Shown piece by piece: positions 1 through 5,266 of a stretch of DNA of 5,266 nt. Under the pieces are notes generated by a model. It saw only the letters and a program-made list of their open reading frames with translations. It ran no database searches and was not told the DNA's origin. The DNA comes from Thermoanaerobaculia bacterium (GTDB lineage Bacteria > Acidobacteriota > Thermoanaerobaculia > Multivoradales > UBA5704), in the NCBI GenBank assembly GCA_025937035.1, contig JAICSG010000335.1, positions 1-5,266 of the forward strand. The letters are read 5' to 3'. How positions within the stretch are numbered: the first letter of the stretch is position 1; the number at the start of each line of letters is the position of its first letter. The position numbers were made by a program, and so were the translations under genes.

Positions 1-299
1 CCATGCCGAGCCGCGGCGAGGGGTTCGGGCTCGTCTACCTGGAGGCGATGCGGGCGGGCAAGCCGGTGCTGGCCGCCCGGGACAGCGCCGCCGAGGAGAT
101 CGTGGTGGACGGCGCCACCGGAATCCTGGTCGATCCGGACGACCGCGAGGAGCTGCGGGGCGCCCTCGGCCGCCTGCTCGACTATCCCGGCGAGGCCAAA
201 AGGATGGGCGAGGCCGGCTTCGAGCGCTGGCGCAGGGAGTTGGGCCTGGAACGGTTCCGCGAGCGTCTGCGCCCCCTGTTGGAGAGGTTGATCGGCTGA
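1..299 (+). CDS. Glycosyltransferase, GT4-type, C-terminal fragment (5' end outside window)
   Basis: This is the last part of a GT-B fold glycosyltransferase that would transfer a sugar from an activated donor to a growing glycan at the cytoplasmic face of the membrane. The visible ~98 residues begin with the donor-site motif PSRGEGFGLVYLEAM, whose two glutamates are eight positions apart (E-x7-E, residues 6 and 14 counted from the ATG at position 3). This is followed by AGKPVLA, a DGATGILVDPDD segment that normally closes the donor site, and a charged C-terminal helix. This order is typical of GT4 (Glycos_transf_1 domain) enzymes, where the E-x7-E segment falls in the last third, so some 250 residues are probably missing upstream. 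The ATG at 3 is an internal methionine, not the start. The TGA shares its final A with the ATG of the next gene. Donor, acceptor and linkage cannot be read from this piece. Confidence 0.9.
   Translation, partial: MPSRGEGFGLVYLEAMRAGKPVLAARDSAAEEIVVDGATGILVDPDDREELRGALGRLLDYPGEAKRMGEAGFERWRRELGLERFRERLRPLLERLIG
281..287 (+). promoter_or_regulatory. Probable ribosome binding site for the asparagine synthase-like gene
   Basis: GGAGAGG lies inside the 3' end of the upstream glycosyltransferase gene and ends 11 nt before the ATG at 299. The spacing is somewhat long, so initiation is probably helped by coupling to termination at the overlapping TGATG. The start itself is fixed by protein chemistry: Cys must be the second codon. 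Confidence 0.5.
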
Positions 300-2056
300 T
301 GTGCGGCATCAACGGCATCCTCCGCCTGGCGGATTCGGCCCCTCCGGTCGATGGGGATGAGCTCCTGCGCACCCGCGACGCCATGACCGCCCGGGGGCCG
401 GACGGCTGTGGGGCCTGGATCGCGGAGGACGGCCGGGTGGGGCTGGCGAGCCGGCGGCTGGCGATCCTCGACCTCTCGGAGGCCGGGGCCCAGCCCATGG
501 CCTCGGCGGACGGCCGCTTCCGGCTGGTGATGAACGGCGAGATCTACAACTTCCGGGAGCTTCGCCGGGAGCTGGAAGCCCAGGGGGTCTCCTTCCGGTC
601 GCACAGCGATACGGAGGTGGTGCTCGCCCTCTACGCCCGCGAGGGGGCGGCCATGCTCTCCCGCCTGCGGGGGATGTTCGGGCTGGCGATCTGGGACGGG
701 CGGGAGGGGACGCTGCTCCTGGCCCGCGATCCGCTGGGCATCAAGCCGCTCTACGTCTCGACCGCGGGCGGATACCTCCGCTTCGCCTCGCAGGTGAAGG
801 CGCTGGAGCAGGGGGGCGCGGTCTCCCGGGAGATCGATCCCGCCGGGATGGCCGGATTCCTCCTCTGGGGATCGGTCCCCGAGCCGTTCACCCTCCGCAA
901 GGCGGTCAAGGCCCTGCCGGCCGGGCATTTCCTGCTCGTCCGGGACGGCCAGGTGGGTGAGCCCGCGTCATTCGAGATCCCGAAAATCGAGCCGATGGAG
1001 CCCGCGGCGGCGGTCGAGGATTCGGTGCGGGCGCACCTGGTCTCGGACGTGCCGGTCGCGGTGTTCCTTTCGGCCGGGCTCGATTCCAGCCTGATCGCGG
1101 CGCTCGCCAAGCGCCATCTGCCGGAGCCGCCGGCCACGTTCACCCTCCGCTTCGACGCCCTGGAGGGGACGCCCCAGGACGAGGCGCCGCTCGCCGCCGA
1201 GGTGGCGCGCCGGCTGGGGACCCGCCACGTGGAGCGCCGGGTGGGGCGGGCCGACTGTGCCGATCTCTGGGAAGGGGCGCTCGCGGCCATGGACCAGCCG
1301 AGCATCGACGGCTTCAACACCTGGGTGGTGAGCCGGGCGGCCCACGAGGCGGGGCTGAAGGTGGTGCTCTCCGGCCTGGGCGGGGACGAGGCCTTCGGCA
1401 GCTATCCCTCGTTCGCGGACGTGCCCCGGCTGGAGCGGATGGCGCGGAGGCTGGGCCGGGTGCCGGGCCTCCCCGCGGCCTGGCCGCCGCTCGCGAAGGC
1501 CTTCGCCTCGGACCGCCCGAAGCTCCAGGGGCTCCTCCGCTACGGCCGCACGCTCCCCGGCGCCTACTTCCTGCGCCGGGGGCTGTTCCTCCCCGAGGAG
1601 CTGCCCGGGGTGATGGGCCGCGACGCCGCCTCGGAGGGGCTGCGGAGCTACGACCCGGTGGCGGACGCCGCGCGGGTGCTCGCGGCCGGCAACGGCCGGG
1701 CCGCCGAGGGGTGGACGGCCGTCCATCTCCTGGAGAGCGCCCGCTACATGCGCAACCAGCTCCTGCGCGACTCGGACTGGGCCTCCATGGCCTGGTCGGT
1801 CGAGCTGCGGGTGCCGCTGGTGGACGCCTGGCTCTACCGGCGGCTGGCCGCCAATGGGTTCGAGCCCGCCCGGAGCGCGGGCAAGGCGGAGCTGGTGCGG
1901 CGGGCCGCCCCGGAGCTGCCGGCGGAGGTCCTGGCGCGGCCCAAGAGCGGGTTCTACATTCCGGTGGCCGAGTGGATGCGGCCGGAGCTGGCCGCGAAAC
2001 GGCCGGGGGAGCGGTCGCGGTGGCTGGCCCTGCGGGTGCTGGAGGCCTTCCGGTGA
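299..2056 (+). CDS. asnB: Glutamine-hydrolysing asparagine synthase-like amidotransferase (AsnB family)
   Basis: The family takes ammonia from glutamine and transfers it to an ATP-activated carboxylate. The ATG is certain because MCGI exposes Cys2, the Ntn-glutaminase nucleophile, after Met removal. The glutaminase domain (about 2-200) has RGPD (32-35), RRLAILDLS (52-60), NGEIYN (79-84), SDTE (103-106) and ARDPLGIKPLY (142-152), so the glutamine-binding Arg, Asn and Asp positions are kept. The synthetase domain (about 235-560) has the PP-loop SAGLDSS (258-264), MDQPSIDGFNT (331-341), GLGGDEAFGSYP (359-370), the R-N-Q-L-L-R-D-S-D stretch (485-493), VELRVPLVD (501-509) and RPKSGFYIP (547-555). 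At 585 aa it is full length. Oddities: Ala replaces the first Gly of the usual SGGLDSS, and Leu360 sits where E. coli AsnB and human ASNS have the Glu of GEGSDE. Between glycosyltransferase and flippase genes it most likely amidates a glycan acid (compare the proposed roles of WbpS and WbtH in O-antigen clusters). Free asparagine synthesis remains possible. Its stop overlaps the next start by 4 nt. Confidence 0.93.
   Translation: MCGINGILRLADSAPPVDGDELLRTRDAMTARGPDGCGAWIAEDGRVGLASRRLAILDLSEAGAQPMASADGRFRLVMNGEIYNFRELRRELEAQGVSFRSHSDTEVVLALYAREGAAMLSRLRGMFGLAIWDGREGTLLLARDPLGIKPLYVSTAGGYLRFASQVKALEQGGAVSREIDPAGMAGFLLWGSVPEPFTLRKAVKALPAGHFLLVRDGQVGEPASFEIPKIEPMEPAAAVEDSVRAHLVSDVPVAVFLSAGLDSSLIAALAKRHLPEPPATFTLRFDALEGTPQDEAPLAAEVARRLGTRHVERRVGRADCADLWEGALAAMDQPSIDGFNTWVVSRAAHEAGLKVVLSGLGGDEAFGSYPSFADVPRLERMARRLGRVPGLPAAWPPLAKAFASDRPKLQGLLRYGRTLPGAYFLRRGLFLPEELPGVMGRDAASEGLRSYDPVADAARVLAAGNGRAAEGWTAVHLLESARYMRNQLLRDSDWASMAWSVELRVPLVDAWLYRRLAANGFEPARSAGKAELVRRAAPELPAEVLARPKSGFYIPVAEWMRPELAAKRPGERSRWLALRVLEAFR
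2041..2045 (+). promoter_or_regulatory. Ribosome binding site that decides the GTG start of the flippase
   Basis: GGAGG, within the last codons of the asparagine synthase-like gene, ends 7 nt before the GTG at 2053. That spacing is ideal, and the GTG sits in a GTGA overlap with the upstream TGA. Together these favour GTG 2053 over any ATG. The open frame extends back to an ATG at 1711, but that would bury 114 codons in the preceding conserved gene. Confidence 0.75.
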
Positions 2057-3354
2057 GCGTCCCCGCCCGCGCCCTCAACCCCGCCCCGGCGGAGGGAGGA
2101 TGGCTCTCCCGCTGGACCCGCATCCTCGCCGCCTACCTCACCGCCCAGACGCTCACGCAAGCCCTGGGCATCCTGGCCGGGCTGCTGTTCGTCAACCTGA
2201 TGCCGGTGCGGGAGTTCGCCCTCTACACGCTGGCGACCTCGGTGGTCACCTTCTTCACCTTCCTCTCGGACCTCGGGAGCACCTCCTCCCTGGTCTTCTT
2301 CTTCCGCCGCTCGCAGGGGGAGGAGGGGGAGCTGCGGCGCTTCGTGGCGGCCGTGCTCTCGCTGCGCAAGGTGGCCTTCCTGGCGGGCGCGCTCGCGGTG
2401 GCCGCGGCCTTCCCGCGCGCCTCGGCCGCCCGCGGGTTCGGCCTGCGGGAGTCGCTGCCGGCGGCGGCGGGGATCATCCTCTGCGCCTGGTTCCAGCTCA
2501 GCTCCTCGGTGCGGGTGCTGGCCCTGCGTCTGCTCGACCGCTACGGCCAGTCCTACCGGGCGGAGGTGGCGGGCTCCGGGCTCCGGCTCGCCATCGCCCT
2601 GGCGATGGCCGCGGCGGGCGCCCTGTGGGCCTGGCTGGGCGTGCTCTCCGCCGGGCTCGGCATGGCCCTGACCTCGTTCCTGGCCAAACCCGCCAGCCCG
2701 GTCCGGATCGCCGAGGACCTCGCCCCCTACCGCCGGAAGATCCTGCGCTACCTGCTGCCGAGCCTGCCGAGCGCCCTCTACTTCTCGATCCAGGGGCCGC
2801 TCACCGTCTGGCTGGCGGCCACCTTCGGCTCGACCCGCAACATCGCCGAGGTGGGCGCCCTGGGGCGGCTCGGCCTGATCATGGGGATCTTCTCCAGCCT
2901 GACGGGCGTGGTCTTCCTCCCCCGGCTGGCGCGGATCACCGACGAGCGGCTCTACTGGCGGCGCTATCTCCAGTTCGGCGCCCTGCTCCTCGCCATCGCG
3001 GCGGCGGTCCTCCTCGCCGCGGCCGTGGTCCCCGACCTCTTCCTGCTGCTCCTGGGCAGGAAGTACTCCGGGCTGTACACGGAGCTGCTGCTGACCGTCG
3101 GCTCCTCCGGATTCACCCTCGTCGGGGGGTACGCGGTGTCGGTCAACCTCGCCCGCTCCTGGAACCGCTGGGAGGGGCTGGCGGTGGTGCTCCTCATCGC
3201 CTCCCAGGCGGTCATGGTGGCCGTCCTGCCGCTATCGCGCACCTCGGGGGTGCTCTCCTTCAACCTGCTCTCGGGCGCCGTGGGCCTGTCGCTCCAGATG
3301 ATGATCACCCTGACCGGCTTCTTCCGCCCCCGGTGGGTGCAATGGATGCCGTGA
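2053..3354 (+). CDS. Polysaccharide flippase / oligosaccharide-unit exporter (Wzx-like, MOP superfamily)
   Basis: This is a 433-aa integral inner-membrane protein likely to flip a lipid-linked oligosaccharide from the cytoplasmic to the periplasmic face. I read about 12 hydrophobic segments, near residues 24-48, 53-83, 107-122, 135-157, 176-192, 194-211, 233-256, 268-292, 308-332, 344-366, 376-394 and 402-424. A charged loop at about 213-230 splits them six plus six, as in MOP-superfamily exporters. The REFALYTL...SDLGSTSS region (53-79) resembles the start of the Polysacc_synt family, where an aromatic-rich second segment is followed by a D-x-G turn. Length fits Wzx proteins (usually 400-500 aa). 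The assignment rests on topology, this weak motif and its neighbours. Sequence similarity among flippases is low, so substrate cannot be predicted. An O-antigen/teichoic-acid type exporter is an equivalent name, while a Wzy polymerase is less likely given the even 6+6 layout and no large periplasmic loop. GTG start; one base separates its TGA from the next ATG. Confidence 0.85.
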   Translation: MSVPARALNPAPAEGGWLSRWTRILAAYLTAQTLTQALGILAGLLFVNLMPVREFALYTLATSVVTFFTFLSDLGSTSSLVFFFRRSQGEEGELRRFVAAVLSLRKVAFLAGALAVAAAFPRASAARGFGLRESLPAAAGIILCAWFQLSSSVRVLALRLLDRYGQSYRAEVAGSGLRLAIALAMAAAGALWAWLGVLSAGLGMALTSFLAKPASPVRIAEDLAPYRRKILRYLLPSLPSALYFSIQGPLTVWLAATFGSTRNIAEVGALGRLGLIMGIFSSLTGVVFLPRLARITDERLYWRRYLQFGALLLAIAAAVLLAAAVVPDLFLLLLGRKYSGLYTELLLTVGSSGFTLVGGYAVSVNLARSWNRWEGLAVVLLIASQAVMVAVLPLSRTSGVLSFNLLSGAVGLSLQMMITLTGFFRPRWVQWMP

Positions 3355-3355
3355 G

Positions 3356-4414
3356 ATGCTGCGGGTCTGCCACGTCACCCCCACCTACTTCGCCCCCGAG
3401 TCGGCGCTCGGCGGCGGCGAGCGCTTCGCCGAGGAGCTGGCGCGGGCGATGGCCGGCCGGGCCGAGGTCAAGCTGGTGAGCTTCGGACCGCGGGAGATCC
3501 GCGAGCGGCCGGCCCCCCATTTCGAGCGGGTGATCCTGCGGAGCCGAGGGCCGCGCCCCATGGTCCCCTTCTCCCCCGGCCTCTTCCGCGAGCTCTGGCG
3601 GGCGGACGTGATCCACTGCCACCAGTACTTCGTGCTCCCCACCTTCCTGGCCGCCCTCACCGGCCGGCTGCGGGGGAGCCGGGTGTTCGTCTCCGACCTG
3701 GGAGGCGGCGACTGGACGCCGGCCTATCAGATCGACCAGTCGCGCTGGATCGCCGCCCATCTGCCGATCTCGGAGTACGCCGCCCGCGGGCTCCACGGCC
3801 GCAACCGGCGCTACCAGGTGATCCACGGCGGCGTGGACCTCGGCCGCTATCCCATGCGACCGGAGGGGGAGCACGACGGCTCGGCCGTCTTCCTCGGCCG
3901 GGTGCTGCCGCACAAAGGGGTCCACTTCCTGATCGAGGGGCTGCCGCCGGGCATCCCCCTCCACGTCATCGGCCCGCTGCTCGACCCGGGCTATCTCGAA
4001 CGCCTGCGGTCGCTCGCGGCGGGCAAGGACGTCCGCTTCCACGGCCCGCTGCCGGACGCGGAGGTGATCGGGCGGCTGGGCCGGGCCATGGCGCTCGTCC
4101 ATCCCACGCCGGTGGGGCCGGACGGCTCGGCCGGAGTCCACGAGCTGTTCGGCCTGGCGCTGGTGGAGGCGATGGCCCGGGGGTGCCCGGTGATCGCCTC
4201 GGACGCGGCCTCTCTCCCCGAGATCGTGGAGCCCGAGGTGAGCGGCCTCCTGGTGCCGCCGAACGATCCCGCCGCCATCGGCGGAGCCCTGAAGCGGCTG
4301 CGGGGGGATCTGGAGCTCTGGCGCCGCCTCTCCACCGGAGCCCGCCAGCGGGTCGAGGAGCGATTCACCTGGGAAAAGGTTGTCGACCGCTGCCTGGAGG
4401 CGTACGGGCTTTGA
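3356..4414 (+). CDS. Glycosyltransferase, GT4 family (complete)
   Basis: This 352-aa GT-B enzyme should transfer a nucleotide-activated sugar, with retention of configuration as in GT4, onto the lipid-linked glycan. The N-terminal acceptor-side Rossmann half (about 1-160) opens with LRVCHVTPTYF (2-12) and the glycine-rich GGGERFAEELA (19-29), then DVIHCHQ (84-90) and DLGGGDW (114-120). The linker VIHGGVD (155-161) leads to the donor half. There LGRVLPHKG (180-188) supplies the Arg182/Lys187 pair that usually contacts the donor diphosphate, VIGP is at 204-207, and HELFGLALVEAM (262-273) holds the E-x7-E pair Glu263/Glu271. LPEIVEPEVSGLLVPPND (287-304) and a C-terminal helix end the fold. All catalytic landmarks are present, so it looks active. 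It starts 1 nt after the flippase stop with no good Shine-Dalgarno in range (only a GGA about 10 nt upstream), which suggests translational coupling. ATG 3356 is chosen because the first beta strand begins immediately after it. Sugar specificity is not readable. Confidence 0.93.
   Translation: MLRVCHVTPTYFAPESALGGGERFAEELARAMAGRAEVKLVSFGPREIRERPAPHFERVILRSRGPRPMVPFSPGLFRELWRADVIHCHQYFVLPTFLAALTGRLRGSRVFVSDLGGGDWTPAYQIDQSRWIAAHLPISEYAARGLHGRNRRYQVIHGGVDLGRYPMRPEGEHDGSAVFLGRVLPHKGVHFLIEGLPPGIPLHVIGPLLDPGYLERLRSLAAGKDVRFHGPLPDAEVIGRLGRAMALVHPTPVGPDGSAGVHELFGLALVEAMARGCPVIASDAASLPEIVEPEVSGLLVPPNDPAAIGGALKRLRGDLELWRRLSTGARQRVEERFTWEKVVDRCLEAYGL
4396..4400 (+). promoter_or_regulatory. Probable ribosome binding site for the TTG-started glycosyltransferase
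   Basis: GGAGG inside the end of the preceding glycosyltransferase gene ends 10 nt before the TTG at 4411. The TTG itself overlaps the upstream TGA as TTGA. The same site would be 28 nt from the first in-frame ATG (4429), too far to serve it. Confidence 0.55.
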
Positions 4415-5266
4415 GCCTGCGCATCCTGATGGTGATCCACACCGAATGGAGCCCCAACCTGGGGGGGCCGCGGGCGCAGATCGAGCTGGGCGAGGAGCTG
4501 GCGGCCCGCGGGGACCACGTGGAGAAATTCAGCTACGAGGACGCCTTTCCGCCCGTCCCCCCGGCCCGCCCGGGGAGCGCCCTGCGGGTGCGCGACTTCC
4601 TGCGCAGCAACCGCAGCTTCGCGGCGCGCGCCCGCGACCACGTGCGGGCCCACGGCCACCGCTTCGACGTGATCGACGCCAATCAGACCGACCTCCCCTT
4701 CCCCAAGCGGGACCTCGGCTTCTCCGGCCTGCTGGTCGCCCGCTCGGTGGGTCTGATCCCGGCCTACGAGGATTTCGAGCGCTGGGCGGCCCGGCGGTGG
4801 CCGGAGCCCCCCTCCGCCCGCCGGCTGGTCTACCGGGCGCTCACCTGGCCGGGGCACCGCCGCCGGCTGCGCGACGTGGAGCGGAGCTTCCGCCACGCCG
4901 ACCTGATCAACGTCTCGAACCGGGACGACCTGAAGGCGGTCGCCGAGGGGATGGGCTTCGGGAACAAGGTGGTGATGTTCCCCTTCGGCCTGCCGGAGGC
5001 CCGGCGGGAGGCCTTCCGCGCCGCCCGGGCGGGCGTGGCCGAACGGCTGGCGGCGCGCACGGTGGCCTTCATCGGCGCCTGGAACAGCCGCAAGGGGTCG
5101 CGCGACTGGCCGGCGATCGTGCGGCGGGTGCGCGAGCGGGTGCCGGACGCCCGCTTCCTGTTCCTGGGGACGGGGCACGACCGCGACTACGTGCTCGCCG
5201 GCTTCCGCCCGGAGGACCGCGCGGCCCTGGAGGTGGTGCCCCGCTATGAGAGCCGGGGCTTGCCCC
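4411..5266 (+). CDS. Glycosyltransferase, GT4-like (3' end outside window)
   Basis: This is the N-terminal 285 codons of a second GT-B glycosyltransferase in the operon, running off the window edge without a stop. From TTG it reads MSLRILMVIHTEW, then NLGGPRAQIELGEELAARGDHV (17-38), the usual first strand, glycine turn and helix of the acceptor-side Rossmann domain. FDVIDANQTDLPF (85-97) and LLVARSVG (107-114) follow, then an arginine-rich helical insert (about 121-160). ADLINVSNRDDL (163-174), a VVMFPFGLP linker (187-195), the donor-side FIGAWNSRKGS (220-230) and FLFLGTG (249-255) complete what is visible. It stops near the YESRGLP segment that normally precedes the E-x7-E motif, so roughly 100 residues are missing. 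The usual GR-x4-KG phosphate-binding motif here reads GAWNSRKG, with Ala in place of the Arg. TTG 4411 is preferred to ATG 4429 because the ATG would delete the first beta strand and because of the TTGA overlap and upstream GGAGG. Family assignment is strong; acceptor and sugar are unknown. Confidence 0.88.
   Translation, partial: MSLRILMVIHTEWSPNLGGPRAQIELGEELAARGDHVEKFSYEDAFPPVPPARPGSALRVRDFLRSNRSFAARARDHVRAHGHRFDVIDANQTDLPFPKRDLGFSGLLVARSVGLIPAYEDFERWAARRWPEPPSARRLVYRALTWPGHRRRLRDVERSFRHADLINVSNRDDLKAVAEGMGFGNKVVMFPFGLPEARREAFRAARAGVAERLAARTVAFIGAWNSRKGSRDWPAIVRRVRERVPDARFLFLGTGHDRDYVLAGFRPEDRAALEVVPRYESRGLP

Noticed and set aside
3..5. ATG at position 3 as a gene start
   Set aside because: It falls inside the donor-site motif of a GT4 enzyme, so the gene begins upstream of the window.
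182..928. 248-codon - strand open frame
   Set aside because: Antisense to the glutaminase domain, whose catalytic motifs are all intact on the + strand.
968..1726. 252-codon open frame on the - strand within the amidotransferase gene
   Set aside because: Antisense shadow of conserved synthetase-domain codons, with no motif or plausible start context.
1711..2052. Possible 114-codon N-terminal extension of the flippase
   Set aside because: It overlaps the conserved RPKSGFYIP end of the amidotransferase in another frame, the extension is Gly/Ala/Arg-rich with no signal or membrane character, and GTG 2053 has a well-placed GGAGG.
1314..2123. 269-codon - strand open frame
   Set aside because: Extreme Pro/Arg/Ala composition, fully antisense to the 3' end of the amidotransferase.
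1854..3479. Long + strand open frame overlapping the end of the amidotransferase and the whole flippase
   Set aside because: The translation is a Gly/Pro/Arg/Ala-rich shadow with no family motifs. The overlapping frame encodes a coherent membrane protein.
3305..4141. 278-codon - strand open frame
   Set aside because: Antisense shadow of the complete GT4 gene, His/Arg/Pro-rich, no family resemblance.
3991..5178. 395-codon open frame on the - strand
   Set aside because: Antisense to two well-supported glycosyltransferases, rich in Pro/Arg/His/Gly and without motifs. Long antisense frames are expected at this GC content.
4380..5249. + strand open frame of 289 codons at the window end
   Set aside because: It is low-complexity Arg/Gly/Pro/Ala, while frame 1 over the same bases encodes a recognisable GT4 protein.
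1..5266. CRISPR array, tRNA/rRNA, insertion sequence, terminator or internal promoter
   Set aside because: The window is coding end to end, with only one non-coding base between genes. I saw no spaced direct repeats, terminal inverted repeats or T-tailed hairpins.

Overview
This window lies wholly inside a tightly packed, one-direction polysaccharide (exopolysaccharide, capsule or O-antigen type) biosynthesis operon from a very GC-rich bacterium (roughly 70-75% G+C by eye, strongly G/C-ending codons). All five genes are on the + strand, and all four stop codons seen are TGA. Composition alone does not identify the organism. Candidates include a high-GC proteobacterium or Desulfobacterota/Acidobacteriota-like environmental lineage, but nothing in the sequence decides it.

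Layout: (1) 1-299, the last ~98 residues of a GT4-type (GT-B fold) glycosyltransferase whose 5' part lies outside the window; (2) 299-2056, a complete 585-aa class II glutamine amidotransferase/asparagine synthase-like protein (AsnB family) with an intact N-terminal glutaminase nucleophile and an altered synthetase motif; (3) 2053-3354, a 433-aa, about 12-segment membrane protein of the Wzx/polysaccharide-exporter (MOP) type, starting at GTG; (4) 3356-4414, a complete 352-aa GT4 glycosyltransferase; (5) 4411-end, a second GT4-like glycosyltransferase starting at TTG and cut by the window edge after 285 codons. Junctions are a 1-nt overlap, a 4-nt overlap, a 1-nt gap and a 4-nt overlap. There is essentially no non-coding DNA here, so no internal promoter or terminator is expected or seen.

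How the genes fit together (inference): the glycosyltransferases add sugars to a lipid-linked oligosaccharide at the cytoplasmic face of the membrane. The AsnB-like enzyme probably amidates a carboxylated sugar or other glycan-linked acid rather than, or as well as, making free asparagine. The flippase moves the finished lipid-linked unit across the inner membrane. The initiating phosphoglycosyltransferase, polymerase, export channel and sugar-nucleotide synthesis genes are not in this window.

I did not find a previously undescribed system. The most interesting points are the motif departures in the asparagine-synthase-like enzyme, the departure in the donor-site motif of the last glycosyltransferase, and two non-ATG starts that decide the correct reading frames.
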